Positions 34,703 through 42,990 of a DNA stretch of 50,502 nucleotides are shown here, piece by piece (the first letter of the stretch is position 1; every line of letters starts with the position of its first letter). The notes below the pieces were generated by a model. The model was not told the DNA's origin, made no database searches, and was given only the letters and a program-made list of their open reading frames with translations. The translations under genes and the position numbers were made by a program. The stretch comes from Candidatus Omnitrophota bacterium (lineage in GTDB: Bacteria > Hinthialibacterota > Hinthialibacteria > Hinthialibacterales > JAKPRU01): contig JAKQSI010000068.1 of assembly GCA_029570205.1 (NCBI GenBank), positions 1-50,502 on the forward strand. Direction: 5' to 3'.

Positions 34703-36052
34703 ATGGTAATCCGACATAATCGGCGAGTTGCGCTGTTTCTTTTGTTCGCATTGCCGGCAACCGTGCTGATTTCGTGTACCGAGGCGCGTCTGCATTCCGC
34801 TCCGAACTCAACTGTCGCACCAATTACTGCCCCGCAAGATGCCGTGTCCGTCACCATTCGCCACTATGGCCTGGGACCCGGGTCATGGCATCTTTACAGT
34901 TCCATGAACACGGCTCCAAACGGCGATATCTACGTCGGTATCTGCAATTACTCGTATGCAATGAAAATGAGCGACCAGCTGAACGGCGCGCATCTTGTCC
35001 GCTACCGACCGAGTGAGGACCGCATGGAGGACCTCGGTGACATGCAGGATGTCACCGGTCAGCGCGGACAGGACAATACCTTCGCCCAGTCAAAAATCCA
35101 CACCCCCATTCTGTTCGGACCGGGCGGATATGTCTATTTCGGAACGCACAGCGTGGAGCGGGACTATGTGCCGGAGGAATACAAATCACGATTTACCGAA
35201 GGCTACCCCGGCGGGCATTTTATCCGGTACGATCCGCGCACGAACGCCTTCACAGACCTCGGCATTCCCGCGAACGGCGAGTCCCTTATGGGCATGACCA
35301 TCGAGCCGACACACCGAAAACTGTTCGCCACGACGCACAAGAAGGCATTATTGGTCGAATACGATATTCCGTCCGGGAAATCGACTATTCGCGGCAGTAT
35401 CGGGGAATATCCGACCCGAATGATCGCCTCTCTTTCCGACGGAACTGTTTACACAGTCAACGACAAAGGGTGGGTCCTCCGCTACAATCCCGACAACGAG
35501 AAGATCGAGAAGCTTCCGTTCCGCATCCCATTCGGCCGCTATGAAGTGGAATTGATCTCCATTTTCGCTTTGTGTTCTAATCCCGCGCGGGACCGGCTGT
35601 ATGGGATTTCAACCCTCATCGATCAGCCTTCCGTGAAAAACATTATTAAAGGCGGCTACCTGTTTGAATTCATCCCGCATACCGACACCGGGCCGGTTCT
35701 GAGGGATCTCGGAAGCGCAGGCATTTCCGAGGAACCCGTTCTCTCCGAGGCGGGCCTGTATCACGCCATAACCTACGGCAAGGACAACAAAATCTACTGG
35801 GCCTCTCCCATGAAAGGCCGCCCTGTACACCTGGCATCTTATGACACGCAAACCGGCGAACGGGCCGATTACGGCGAAATGTGGTTCTTGCCGGAACACG
35901 CTTACGTTCATGCAATCTTTGCCGGCTGCACGGGCGACGACGGAATGCTTTACTGGGGTGGCCTTCTTAAGGCGGAAAATGAAACGAAATGGGACAACGA
36001 AGCGGTCTTCATTATTTGCGATCCAAAATCCCTGAAGAACATCACCGGATGA
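34703..36052 (+). CDS. Lipoprotein beta-propeller protein
   Basis: A 449-residue predicted lipoprotein: basic start, hydrophobic core and lipobox (FALPATVLISC) at residue about 24. The mature part is built of short beta blades such as GDIYVGICNYSYAM, GGHFIRYDPRTNAFTDLG, SDGTVYTVNDKGWVLRYNPD and KIYWASPMKGRPVHLASYD. This looks like a six- or seven-blade propeller of the SMP-30/kelch-like kind that often accompanies glycan-degrading enzymes. GAGGA is nine bases before ATG 34703. It follows the GH-A gene by 113 bases on the same strand and is likely part of the same functional group. No active-site signature recognised. Confidence 0.82.
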   Translation: MVIRHNRRVALFLLFALPATVLISCTEARLHSAPNSTVAPITAPQDAVSVTIRHYGLGPGSWHLYSSMNTAPNGDIYVGICNYSYAMKMSDQLNGAHLVRYRPSEDRMEDLGDMQDVTGQRGQDNTFAQSKIHTPILFGPGGYVYFGTHSVERDYVPEEYKSRFTEGYPGGHFIRYDPRTNAFTDLGIPANGESLMGMTIEPTHRKLFATTHKKALLVEYDIPSGKSTIRGSIGEYPTRMIASLSDGTVYTVNDKGWVLRYNPDNEKIEKLPFRIPFGRYEVELISIFALCSNPARDRLYGISTLIDQPSVKNIIKGGYLFEFIPHTDTGPVLRDLGSAGISEEPVLSEAGLYHAITYGKDNKIYWASPMKGRPVHLASYDTQTGERADYGEMWFLPEHAYVHAIFAGCTGDDGMLYWGGLLKAENETKWDNEAVFIICDPKSLKNITG

Positions 36053-36154
36053 AGGATTATCCCGGGAAGAACCGCCATAAACACAAGTTGTGTCCGCTGT
36101 GTGTTCCGAACCGCCTCATAGCGCATTCGGCTACATTGCGCCCGTTATGCCCCG

Positions 36155-37300
36155 CTACACATTTGCCGGAACCGAATAGCCGGACGCAACATGGGAGCGG
36201 TCCCATTCTGTTTCCGACTGAAGCGCCGCCAAGTGTGATCGGATGGTCAGTTCCGCACTGTCCGCAATCAGACGATCCAGCGATTCCCGGAAACACAGCC
36301 ACGGAATTCGCCTGTCCGGATTCCCCTTGAACACGAGTGTTGAGGAAAGCCAGGGTCCCAGAATCTCGCCGACATCTACATAGTCGCCCGAGAAGACAAT
36401 ATTATCCACTCCCCCCATGGCGGCGATCCCGGCCCCACAGGCCAGAAGAATTCGGTATTGAATTATTTCTCTTGCCAGGCGAACGTCCGGGTCGTCCGTT
36501 CGGAAAATTGCATCCACTGTTACATCTCTACCGACAATCCCGCGCAGGCCGCTTTCTCTAGTTAATACGTTATTGATCTGTTCCGGTCCCCATCCCATCT
36601 CCTTTCGCAATGTCAGAACAATCCCCGCGTCCAGCTCTCCGCATGTCGTTTCGCCGGGGATTCCTTCCAGTGGAGTCACTCCTCCTGTAACCATGACGGG
36701 GCGGCTTCTCATGACGGCGGTGATCTCCGGTTGAGGAATCAGACAGACGGACAGAATGCGTGCAGCGGGATTCTGTCGAATGGAATGTCTTGCGTAGTGA
36801 CACGCCCATTCGTGGAAAATGCCGTGAAATCCGTACCGCTCCAGTTTCAAACTCTTTGTGATGTCCGCATGAAGCCCGTAATAGCGTTCCCGAGCCGGTA
36901 AACCCGAAAAAAAGGAGGTCTCCGAGACCAGAACGATGGGGACTTCAGGAAAAGCCTGCCGACAATGCTCAATCAGCCGCAATTTCGGCGGCAGGTGCAG
37001 CGGAGCGCGTGGAACAAGGGCCTGTAAGCGGCGTATCACTTCAGGCGTAGCCACTACCGGTTTGGGGAATTCCGATGCCGTAAAGGTCAGGCGAACGGCT
37101 AGCGCGTCCGGCTCCGCCGCCGACAACCGTTTGCGGCACAATGACCGGATATGAAGCAATTCTTCGACTGTTTCCGTTTCATCGCCGTCGCCGCTGTGAA
37201 GCGGTTTCATATCACCCGTCAGGATCGGTTCACGACATCCGCCGGCGAAATACGCGAAATGAGAAGTGTAACGGCTTGGCCGGATAACCAGGATACTCAT
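36155..37300 (-). CDS. Degenerate acetate kinase-like protein (probable pseudo-kinase)
   Basis: A 381-residue homologue of AckA lying 19 bases after the true ackA. The fold is recognisable: ERYGFHGIFHEWA matches the RKYGFHGTSHQYV of AckA, TPLEGIPGETTCGELDAG matches SPLQGLIMSTRCGDLDP, and LTRESGLRGIVGRD matches the NKESGVLG region. Several catalytic positions are changed. The N-terminal VLVINAGSS-type asparagine loop is VIRPSRYTS. The VFDTAYH aspartate is VSETSFF. The STRCG arginine is ETTCG. The HRMVHGG loop is RLTFTAS. It could be a regulatory or inactive partner, or have a new substrate. ATG 37300 follows AGGAG. Confidence 0.82.
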   Translation of the reverse strand: MSILVIRPSRYTSHFAYFAGGCREPILTGDMKPLHSGDGDETETVEELLHIRSLCRKRLSAAEPDALAVRLTFTASEFPKPVVATPEVIRRLQALVPRAPLHLPPKLRLIEHCRQAFPEVPIVLVSETSFFSGLPARERYYGLHADITKSLKLERYGFHGIFHEWACHYARHSIRQNPAARILSVCLIPQPEITAVMRSRPVMVTGGVTPLEGIPGETTCGELDAGIVLTLRKEMGWGPEQINNVLTRESGLRGIVGRDVTVDAIFRTDDPDVRLAREIIQYRILLACGAGIAAMGGVDNIVFSGDYVDVGEILGPWLSSTLVFKGNPDRRIPWLCFRESLDRLIADSAELTIRSHLAALQSETEWDRSHVASGYSVPANV

Positions 37301-37319
37301 GTCTTGTCTCCTTTTTTAC

Positions 37320-38552
37320 TCACGCGAGTGCATGTTCGCGGAATGAGCCTGCGCGGCTTAACAGCGAATAGGCATCTCTCGCAATCGCCAGTTCCTCATT
37401 GGTTTGAACGACCAGGATACGCACGGGGCTGCTTTCGGTTGCCACGTCTACCGGAGGTTCGCTTGGATTCCTGTTGCGTTCCGGATCGATCGACAGGCCG
37501 AATGTCTCCATGTCGGCGCATACAGCCCAGCGAACCGGCGCGACTTTCTCGCCGATGGTATCGGTAAAAATAACGGCGTCCGCGTACCCGACTGCCGCCA
37601 TGTAGGCTCCCAGATATTTTCGAATCCGCCACAGGTAGATTTGCGCGGTCAGATCCATTTTCGGGAACTGGCCTTTACCTTGCGCAATACCCGCGAGGAT
37701 GTCGCTGATATCCGCCGAGACCCCCGACATTCCAAGGACGCCGCTTTCTTTATTGAGAACTCTTTCGACCGATTTACAATCTCCGTTGTACTGCGCCAGC
37801 AGACGCAGGGTCAGCGCTGGATCCAGATCTCCGCAGCGTGTGCTCATAATCAGTCCCTGCAAGGGGGAATAACCCATCGTGTTATCGACGGATCGACCTT
37901 TCACGATAGCGCAGAGGCTCGCCCCGCCGCTGCCCAAATGGCAGCTGACCGCGTTAAACTCGCTCATCGGCCGGCCCAGGAATTTCGCGGCCTCGGTCGC
38001 TACGTACTGATGGCTGGTTCCATGGAACCCGTACTTGCGGATCCCCATATCTGTCGTCATCCACCGGGGGATCGCGTAGGTACGCGCGTAATCGGGAATC
38101 GTCGAATGATACGCCGTGTCGAACACGACTATCTGCGGCAGGTCCGGATACCGGGCTCGACAGGCTTTAACCAGGCCGGTCGCGGGCGGATTGTGTAATG
38201 GAGCCAAATCCGCCACCGCGTCCAGGTCGGCGATTACCTCTTCATTCACCAGCGCGTATCGCTCAAATCGAGTACCGCCATGGACCATGCGGTGCGCGAC
38301 CACGTCCGGCTTGAGCTCCGGATGCTTGGCTAGTAAGGCCATTACCTGCTCAAATGCCGTGGCCTGGTCGCGCATTTCGACATAGTGTGTCCCGTTGACA
38401 TCGCCGATGTGGTAGACAATACGCGAGGGTTCCGCCGTCGGCGGCCCGACCCGCTGTGCCTCTCCGCCCGCCCGCTGCACTTCGGACGGCATGGCGATGA
38501 CCCTGTACTTCAGCGAAGAACTTCCACAATTGAATACCAATATGTTCATCAT
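37320..38552 (-). CDS. ackA: Acetate kinase
   Basis: Interconverts acetate plus ATP and acetyl phosphate plus ADP. The 410-residue protein has the N-terminal signature NILVFNCGSSSLKYRV, the substrate loop HRMVHGGTRF, VVFDTAYHSTIP, KYGFHGTSHQYV and STRCGDLDP. These match the catalytic asparagine, arginines, histidines and aspartate of characterised AckA enzymes. AGGAG precedes the ATG-ATG pair at 38552/38549. It lies between the M20 deacylase and the degenerate AckA-like gene in a three-gene minus-strand operon under a sigma-54-type promoter. No phosphotransacetylase gene (pta) is in the window. Confidence 0.95.
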   Translation of the reverse strand: MMNILVFNCGSSSLKYRVIAMPSEVQRAGGEAQRVGPPTAEPSRIVYHIGDVNGTHYVEMRDQATAFEQVMALLAKHPELKPDVVAHRMVHGGTRFERYALVNEEVIADLDAVADLAPLHNPPATGLVKACRARYPDLPQIVVFDTAYHSTIPDYARTYAIPRWMTTDMGIRKYGFHGTSHQYVATEAAKFLGRPMSEFNAVSCHLGSGGASLCAIVKGRSVDNTMGYSPLQGLIMSTRCGDLDPALTLRLLAQYNGDCKSVERVLNKESGVLGMSGVSADISDILAGIAQGKGQFPKMDLTAQIYLWRIRKYLGAYMAAVGYADAVIFTDTIGEKVAPVRWAVCADMETFGLSIDPERNRNPSEPPVDVATESSPVRILVVQTNEELAIARDAYSLLSRAGSFREHALA

Positions 38553-38577
38553 GTCCGGCTCCTGTTCAGGCCAATGT

Positions 38578-39801
38578 TCAGATTTCGTCCGAGGTCCATC
38601 CGAATACAGGGACACCAATCAGGCTGTGAATGATAGCCGTTGTGCCGTACACGGCTTCGGTGATTTTGGCGACCTCAACACATTCATCCTGCACGTGGGC
38701 CTTCTCCTCGATACCGGGGCCGTAGCCGACTGTCGGGACATTGAATTCCTTTGTCAGGACGCCGCCGGCGGTTCCCATGCCCAGGCGGCCGAGTTCCCAC
38801 TTCCCCGGATGGACTTTTGCACAACCTGCCGCGGCGAGGGCGTCGCGGGCGTGATCGATCAGGGGATGAAACGGATCGGTCTGCCACGCATTCGTAATGT
38901 GTCGGACAACCGTCGTTTGGCCGTTGTATAGCCGTTGTGTCTCTTCCCGAACCAGCACATCTACCGCAACCGGTCCGCTGGACTCGGCCACCGTGGACAC
39001 ATTGTGTTTTAACTGACTGAGAACACACCCGACCTCTTCATCGGAGCGAAGTCGGCGATTCATTTCAATCGTCGCGCGCCGAAATCCGTTGTCATCGACA
39101 AACCGGGGCCGGCGAACGGTTAACTCTTCCGGTCCGACAGCCGTACCGTTTCCTGCATGGAGCTCCCCGATGATCGCACCGGCAGCATCCTCTACCTGAA
39201 ACGGATTGGTCCCTTCGACACGGACTTCGATTTCCAGCCATCCGTCATGCCCGTAATACAGTCCCAGTCCGGTCGGCTCGCCGAGGATAGCGTAGGATGG
39301 TTTGATTCCGAGTTCGGGCAGGGTCCGCTGCATCAGCCCGCGAACACCGACACTCCGCCCGTTCTCTTCGGCTACCGTCGCGGCGACTACCACATTGCCC
39401 CGGAGCGGCAACAGGCTACGCTTCAACAGAGCTCCTGCATACACCTGCGCCGCGAGGCCGCCTTTGCAATCCGTCGATCCAAGCCCGTACAGGAGGCCAT
39501 CCCGGATCAGTCCTTCGTACGGATTACACGACCAGGAATCCGGGTCCGCCGGGGGAACGGTGTCCATGTGGGAGTTCAACAGAACGGACCGGTCGCTATC
39601 GTAGCCGAAAAGAATTCCGATCACGTTCCCGTAGTCATCCCGCAGGACCTTGTCGTATCCCACTTTCTTCATCTGCTGTTCAACCAGGGCCGCGATCGCC
39701 CTTTCATTGAGACTTACACTCGGCACTCGAACGAGATGCTGTGCGAAACGCACCACACTCTCGTTCAGAATCTCGCTTTGCTGACGAAGCATTTTATACA
39801 T
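38578..39801 (-). CDS. M20-family metallo-deacylase/peptidase (ArgE/DapE/YgeY-like)
   Basis: A 407-residue two-zinc hydrolase that should remove an acyl or peptide group from a small molecule. The metal ligands are in LLNSHMDTVP, GSTDCKGGLAAQ, TVAEENGRS, ILGEPTG and the late KAHVQDECVEV. In the lid/dimerisation domain the usual histidine region after GHDGWLEIEVRVEG reads NPFQVEDAAGAI, so the canonical lid histidine is missing. The closest flavours are DapE/ArgE and YgeY. ATG 39801 follows AAGGAG by six bases. It is the first gene of the operon with ackA. Acetate release followed by AckA phosphorylation is an attractive inference. Confidence 0.85.
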   Translation of the reverse strand: MYKMLRQQSEILNESVVRFAQHLVRVPSVSLNERAIAALVEQQMKKVGYDKVLRDDYGNVIGILFGYDSDRSVLLNSHMDTVPPADPDSWSCNPYEGLIRDGLLYGLGSTDCKGGLAAQVYAGALLKRSLLPLRGNVVVAATVAEENGRSVGVRGLMQRTLPELGIKPSYAILGEPTGLGLYYGHDGWLEIEVRVEGTNPFQVEDAAGAIIGELHAGNGTAVGPEELTVRRPRFVDDNGFRRATIEMNRRLRSDEEVGCVLSQLKHNVSTVAESSGPVAVDVLVREETQRLYNGQTTVVRHITNAWQTDPFHPLIDHARDALAAAGCAKVHPGKWELGRLGMGTAGGVLTKEFNVPTVGYGPGIEEKAHVQDECVEVAKITEAVYGTTAIIHSLIGVPVFGWTSDEI

Positions 39802-39852
39802 TGTCGTTCTCCTTATTCGTTCATCAACTCTGGTATTCACCCTATTCTCTCC

Positions 39853-39868
39853 GCAATTGCCGTGCCGG
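39853..39868 (-). promoter_or_regulatory. Sigma-54 promoter for the deacylase-ackA operon
   Basis: On the minus strand the sequence reads CGGCACG-GCAA-TTGC. The -24 GG and -12 GC are separated by exactly ten bases, as in the consensus TGGCACG-N4-TTGC; only the first T differs. The predicted start, near 39842, leaves a 40-base leader before ATG 39801. A sigma-54 activator gene is divergently encoded 124 bases away, which strongly supports the call. Confidence 0.85.
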
Positions 39869-39927
39869 ATTTCTATTGTGCAATCTAACCTCTTGAATAC
39901 ACAGGGGTTATGGGGAGGCGGGAACAT

Positions 39928-39956
39928 TTGACAATATAGCGAGTATACTTCATAAT
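39928..39956 (+). promoter_or_regulatory. Sigma-70 promoter of the regulator gene
   Basis: TTGACA (39928-39933), a 17-base spacer and CATAAT (39951-39956) point toward the regulator at 39992. The -10 lies inside the palindrome at 39948-39981, so regulator bound there would be expected to block its own transcription. Confidence 0.75.
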
Positions 39957-39981
39957 GAAATATCACAATTTCATTATGAAG
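39948..39981. promoter_or_regulatory. 34-bp palindrome, probable activator-binding site (UAS)
   Basis: CTTCATAATGAAAT and ATTTCATTATGAAG are perfect 14-bp inverted arms around ATCACA. Each arm is itself an 11-bp dyad (TTCAT-A-ATGAA and TTCAT-T-ATGAA). The dyad centres, 39954 and 39975, are 21 bp apart, or two helical turns. The centre lies about 120 bp upstream of the predicted sigma-54 start, the usual distance for an enhancer-binding protein. Confidence 0.85.
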
Positions 39982-39991
39982 GATTTCTTAT

Positions 39992-41602
39992 ATGAAAGCA
40001 TCGGACCTTGAACTGAAGGAACTAATCGAGTTCGGCGACGGGCGGATTGACTTGCAGGGCCGTCGTCTCGTTCTTCACAGTATCAACGCATTCGCCCAGT
40101 TGCGCAGGGATTTGCTCGAAATGGTCGGTCTGGAACGGATGCGGCGGATTCTAACCCGATTCGGCTATTTCTGGGGCCAGGCGGACGCGGCTGCCATGAA
40201 ACGGGTCTTTGAGTGGGACAATGTAATGGAATGGCTTAAAGCCGGGCCGAGGCTGCATACCATTCAGGGTGTTGCGCGAAGTGTCGTGAAATCAATCCGC
40301 CTGGATGAATCAAGCGGCCGATTTCGGATGGAGGTGATCTGGCATGACTCCGGCGAAGCAGAGGAGCAGCTGCTCGAACTTGGAAAAACGGACTACCCGA
40401 TCTGCCGCATGTTGGCCGGCTATGCCAGCGGGTACTGTTCGTTCTGCGTCGGAAGAGATGTTTATTTCATCGAAGAGAAATGTCGCGCGAAAGGAGACCG
40501 CGTGTGTTCCGCTATCGGCATGGATCGCGATTCGTGGGGAGAGGAACTGAAAACTGTCCTCCCGTATTTCCAGTCGGAAGATATTCAAAGAACGATCCGA
40601 AATCTGACACGGGAGTTGCGCCGAAAGACCCGGGAAGTGGCGCAGCAGCGGAAGCGACTGGATTTGTTGGAACGCCAGGTCAATCCCTCCTTTGTAGAGG
40701 TCCACAGCGCGTCTTTTCGACGCGTCCTTGACCTGGCCGGTCGGATCGCGCCGTTCGACACATCCGTTCTCATTACCGGCGAAAGCGGTGTCGGAAAGGA
40801 GGTTCTTGCGCGTTATATTCATTCTCTTTCCACGCGGTCTAAGCAGGTGTTTGTCGGTGTGAATTGCGGCGCCTTGCCGGAAACATTACTGGAAAGCGAA
40901 TTGTTCGGACACAAGGCGGGAGCGTTTACCGGCGCAACGCGCGACCGTGTGGGATTGTTTGAACAAGCGCAAAAAGGAACGGTTTTTCTCGACGAGATTG
41001 GAGATGTCTCACCGGCCATGCAGCTGAAACTCCTGCGCGTCTTGCAGGAAAAGGAGATCATGCGTGTCGGCGAAAGTATCCCTCGAAAAATAGACATCCG
41101 TGTTATTTCGGCTACCAATCGCGATCTTTCCGAGGCGATACGGGAAGGACGGTTTCGCGAGGATCTGTACTACCGTTTGGGAGTAATCGAAATTGAAGTG
41201 CCGCCGTTACGTGAGCGAAAAGAGGACATTCTGTCTCTGGTTCGACATTTTGTACAGAAATTCTCCAGGAAATTTCAATTGCCGGAATTACGGCTGGATG
41301 CCACCTGCCTGGATATTCTTCAGGCGTATTCCTGGCCCGGTAATGTCCGTGAACTGGAAAATGCCATTGAGCGGGCCGCTGTTCTATCCCGGGATGGTGT
41401 GATTCTTCCTGAATGTCTACCGCCTGCGATTCAGCGTTCCGGCTTTTCCGGCATTCCCAGCGGCCGTGCCACATCCACGTTAGCCGAAGTGGAAAACAAC
41501 TATATCCGTGCGGTATTAAAACAGACCGGGGGAAACCGCACCAAAGCCGCCGACATTCTCGGCATCAGCCCCGCTACGTTATGGCGGAAGTTGAAGCATT
41601 AA
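39992..41602 (+). CDS. Sigma-54 activator of the XylR/DmpR type (XylR_N-V4R-AAA-Fis)
   Basis: A 536-residue enhancer-binding protein. Residues about 5-110 are an XylR_N sensor (MVGLERMRRILTRFGYFWGQ) and 140-200 a V4R domain with the CSFCVGRDVYFIEEKCRAKG cysteine region. A coiled B-linker follows (LRRKTREVAQQRKRLDLLE). The AAA+ domain has Walker A GESGVGKE, the sigma-54 contact loop GAFTGA and Walker B VFLDEIGD. A Fis-type helix-turn-helix ends it (NRTKAADILGISPATLWRKL). XylR_N-V4R sensors usually bind aromatic small molecules directly. It is divergent from the deacylase-ackA operon, which carries a matching sigma-54 promoter. AAGGA precedes ATG 39992. Confidence 0.95.
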   Translation: MKASDLELKELIEFGDGRIDLQGRRLVLHSINAFAQLRRDLLEMVGLERMRRILTRFGYFWGQADAAAMKRVFEWDNVMEWLKAGPRLHTIQGVARSVVKSIRLDESSGRFRMEVIWHDSGEAEEQLLELGKTDYPICRMLAGYASGYCSFCVGRDVYFIEEKCRAKGDRVCSAIGMDRDSWGEELKTVLPYFQSEDIQRTIRNLTRELRRKTREVAQQRKRLDLLERQVNPSFVEVHSASFRRVLDLAGRIAPFDTSVLITGESGVGKEVLARYIHSLSTRSKQVFVGVNCGALPETLLESELFGHKAGAFTGATRDRVGLFEQAQKGTVFLDEIGDVSPAMQLKLLRVLQEKEIMRVGESIPRKIDIRVISATNRDLSEAIREGRFREDLYYRLGVIEIEVPPLRERKEDILSLVRHFVQKFSRKFQLPELRLDATCLDILQAYSWPGNVRELENAIERAAVLSRDGVILPECLPPAIQRSGFSGIPSGRATSTLAEVENNYIRAVLKQTGGNRTKAADILGISPATLWRKLKH

Positions 41603-41621
41603 TCCCGGTGGAACAGGCCAC

Positions 41622-41662
41622 CTGGTCCAGTGAAAATGTTGGGATCTCCTGAAAAGCAGGAG
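41622..41662. mobile_element. Orphan insertion-sequence end
   Basis: About 41 bases beginning CTGGTCCAGTGAAAATGTT are identical at all but two positions to the left end of the IS3-family element at 49595-49635, including the small CTCCTG-N5-CAGGAG hairpin. No transposase lies beside it. It looks like a solo end left by excision or recombination, and it abuts the 5'-truncated gene that follows. Confidence 0.75.
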
Positions 41663-41673
41663 ATCGAGAATGA

Positions 41674-42350
41674 AGAGAAGTCGATCTTATTCTTGTTTTG
41701 TCTCATACAAATGCCCTGGCAGCCGATGAGGGCACAACAGAATTCGATCCGGTGATTGCGGTGAAGAAAGCCTTCACACCGGTCGAGTTTCGTGCCGGGA
41801 ATCCGAATGACCCTGTTTTCGATTTCACGCCTCTTGACTGGAGAGAAATGCTAAAGAAGCCAGGCGCTTCAATGGATGCCATTCTTGAGTACGCAGACAG
41901 TCCTTATATGCCGGTTCGCGATATAGTGATTTCGAAGCTGGCCAATCTGGACCGACAGGATGACGGGAAAATTGATGATAAGCGCGTTGTGGCGGCCATT
42001 GTGGCATCCGTAACGGACGAAGAAACACAATTGGTTGTGAGGTCATTGGAATTCATCGGACATTTCGATAAGTCGTTTGTGACCGGTGATCTTATCAAGA
42101 AAATCGGTGAATATATCGCGCAAAGCCAAATCTGGGGAGTAGCCGAGAACGCTTGCTTCGCAGCCGGTGATCTCGGCGATGCGAGTTTTCTTCCGTATTT
42201 GCAGAAGGCGATGAAAAGGACCTTCGCTCGATAGACGAACCGACCACACTGGAGAAGGCGCGGAAGAGAGCCGCTATATGGAAGGAATGGTGGGACCAGA
42301 ATAAGGACAAATGGCTCCTGCCGCCCGTTGAACCGAAGACGGATCAGTAA
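41674..42350 (+). pseudogene. 5'-truncated, frameshifted gene for a secreted helical-repeat protein
   Basis: The frame opens without a start codon right after the orphan IS end. It reads VDLILVLSHTNALAADE, the end of a signal peptide with an ALA cleavage site, so the N-terminus appears lost. The body has HEAT-like helical repeats (DAILEYADSPYMPVRDIVIS and EETQLVVRSLEFIGHFDK). At about 42215, in a short A-run, it shifts frame. The conserved C-terminus continues there as DLRSIDEPTTLEKARKRAAI then WKEWWDQNKDKWLLPP to the TAA at 42348. A TTG start at 41698 would give only the 178-residue front part. Probably non-functional. Confidence 0.7.
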
Positions 42351-42699
42351 GGCACTCTATTGTGATTGAACCCGGCAGGCTCCGTCTCTCGCGGAGCCTG
42401 CGGCAAAGCCTGGATTCCGGCTTCCGCCGGAATGACGTGCGGGGCGCGTGTCTATTGCCGCTAGGGTGTTTGACAGCGATGCTGCCGGGCCATAGCTACT
42501 GCGTACTCAAAGAACGGGGGAGACCAAGGTGGGCAAAAAAAAACGTGCAGCATTTCAGCCCACTTTGTGTCTCGCCCGATCTTCGGGGGAGAGGGCTTGG
42601 TGTTTGTGTCTCCCCCTTCGACAGATTCAGGGCGACGGCCGGTCTTGGCGGAGAGGGGCTTGAGTCCATTCGGGCCATGGTGAGACATTGGACTCCTTA
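42351..42699. repeat. Gene-free stretch of palindromic repeat debris
   Basis: About 350 bases without a gene. It holds the hairpin CAGGCTCCG-N7-CGGAGCCTG at 42376-42400 and ATTCCGGC-TTCC-GCCGGAAT at 42414-42433, a dispersed GGATTCCGG..CCGGAATGACG-type repeat. A nine-base A-run near 42537 and further GC-rich repeat-like sequence follow. It lies between two broken genes and seems to be a decayed insertion target. Confidence 0.6.
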
Positions 42700-42990
42700 T
42701 TCCTCATACACACTCGGGGTCTCTTTGCTTCGGAGCTCGCGAAAGAGAAGGCTTGGGAAAGGAGTCCGTGTGTGCGTCGGCTGATGAGCCGAATGGGAGG
42801 GAAGGAATCGTTCCGGGAAGGGCGAGAGGATTTGCAGGAGTTGGTCGGGATTGAGGTGGGGACGAAAGCGGTAGAACGGATGGCGGAGGCGGTTGGGGAA
42901 GCGATCCGGGGAGTGGAGGAGGAGCGAGGGGAGCGAATTTGGAGTGGGAAAGTGGGGCCGTGTTGTGCGCCCGCACCGGCTGAGGAGGAC
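42700..42990 (+). mobile_element. Fragment of an ISKra4-like transposase
   Basis: A plus-strand coding remnant of about 90 residues (ELAKEKAWERSPCVRRLMSR, then SFREGREDLQELVGIEVGTK, then AVERMAEAVGEAIRGVEEER). The pattern of a helical segment, 'L..L.GI.VGTK.VER..EAVGEA' and an acidic helix resembles the region before the catalytic domain of ISKra4-family transposases. No start, catalytic domain or inverted repeats are visible. Its right edge, near 42990, coincides with the point where the neighbouring secreted-protein gene loses similarity to its paralogues, so this insertion probably truncated it. Confidence 0.55.

Noticed and set aside
34703-36052. A third member of the GPEAVG family
   Set aside because: It shares only general propeller character; it lacks the GPEAVG mature N-terminus and the aromatic C-terminal tail.
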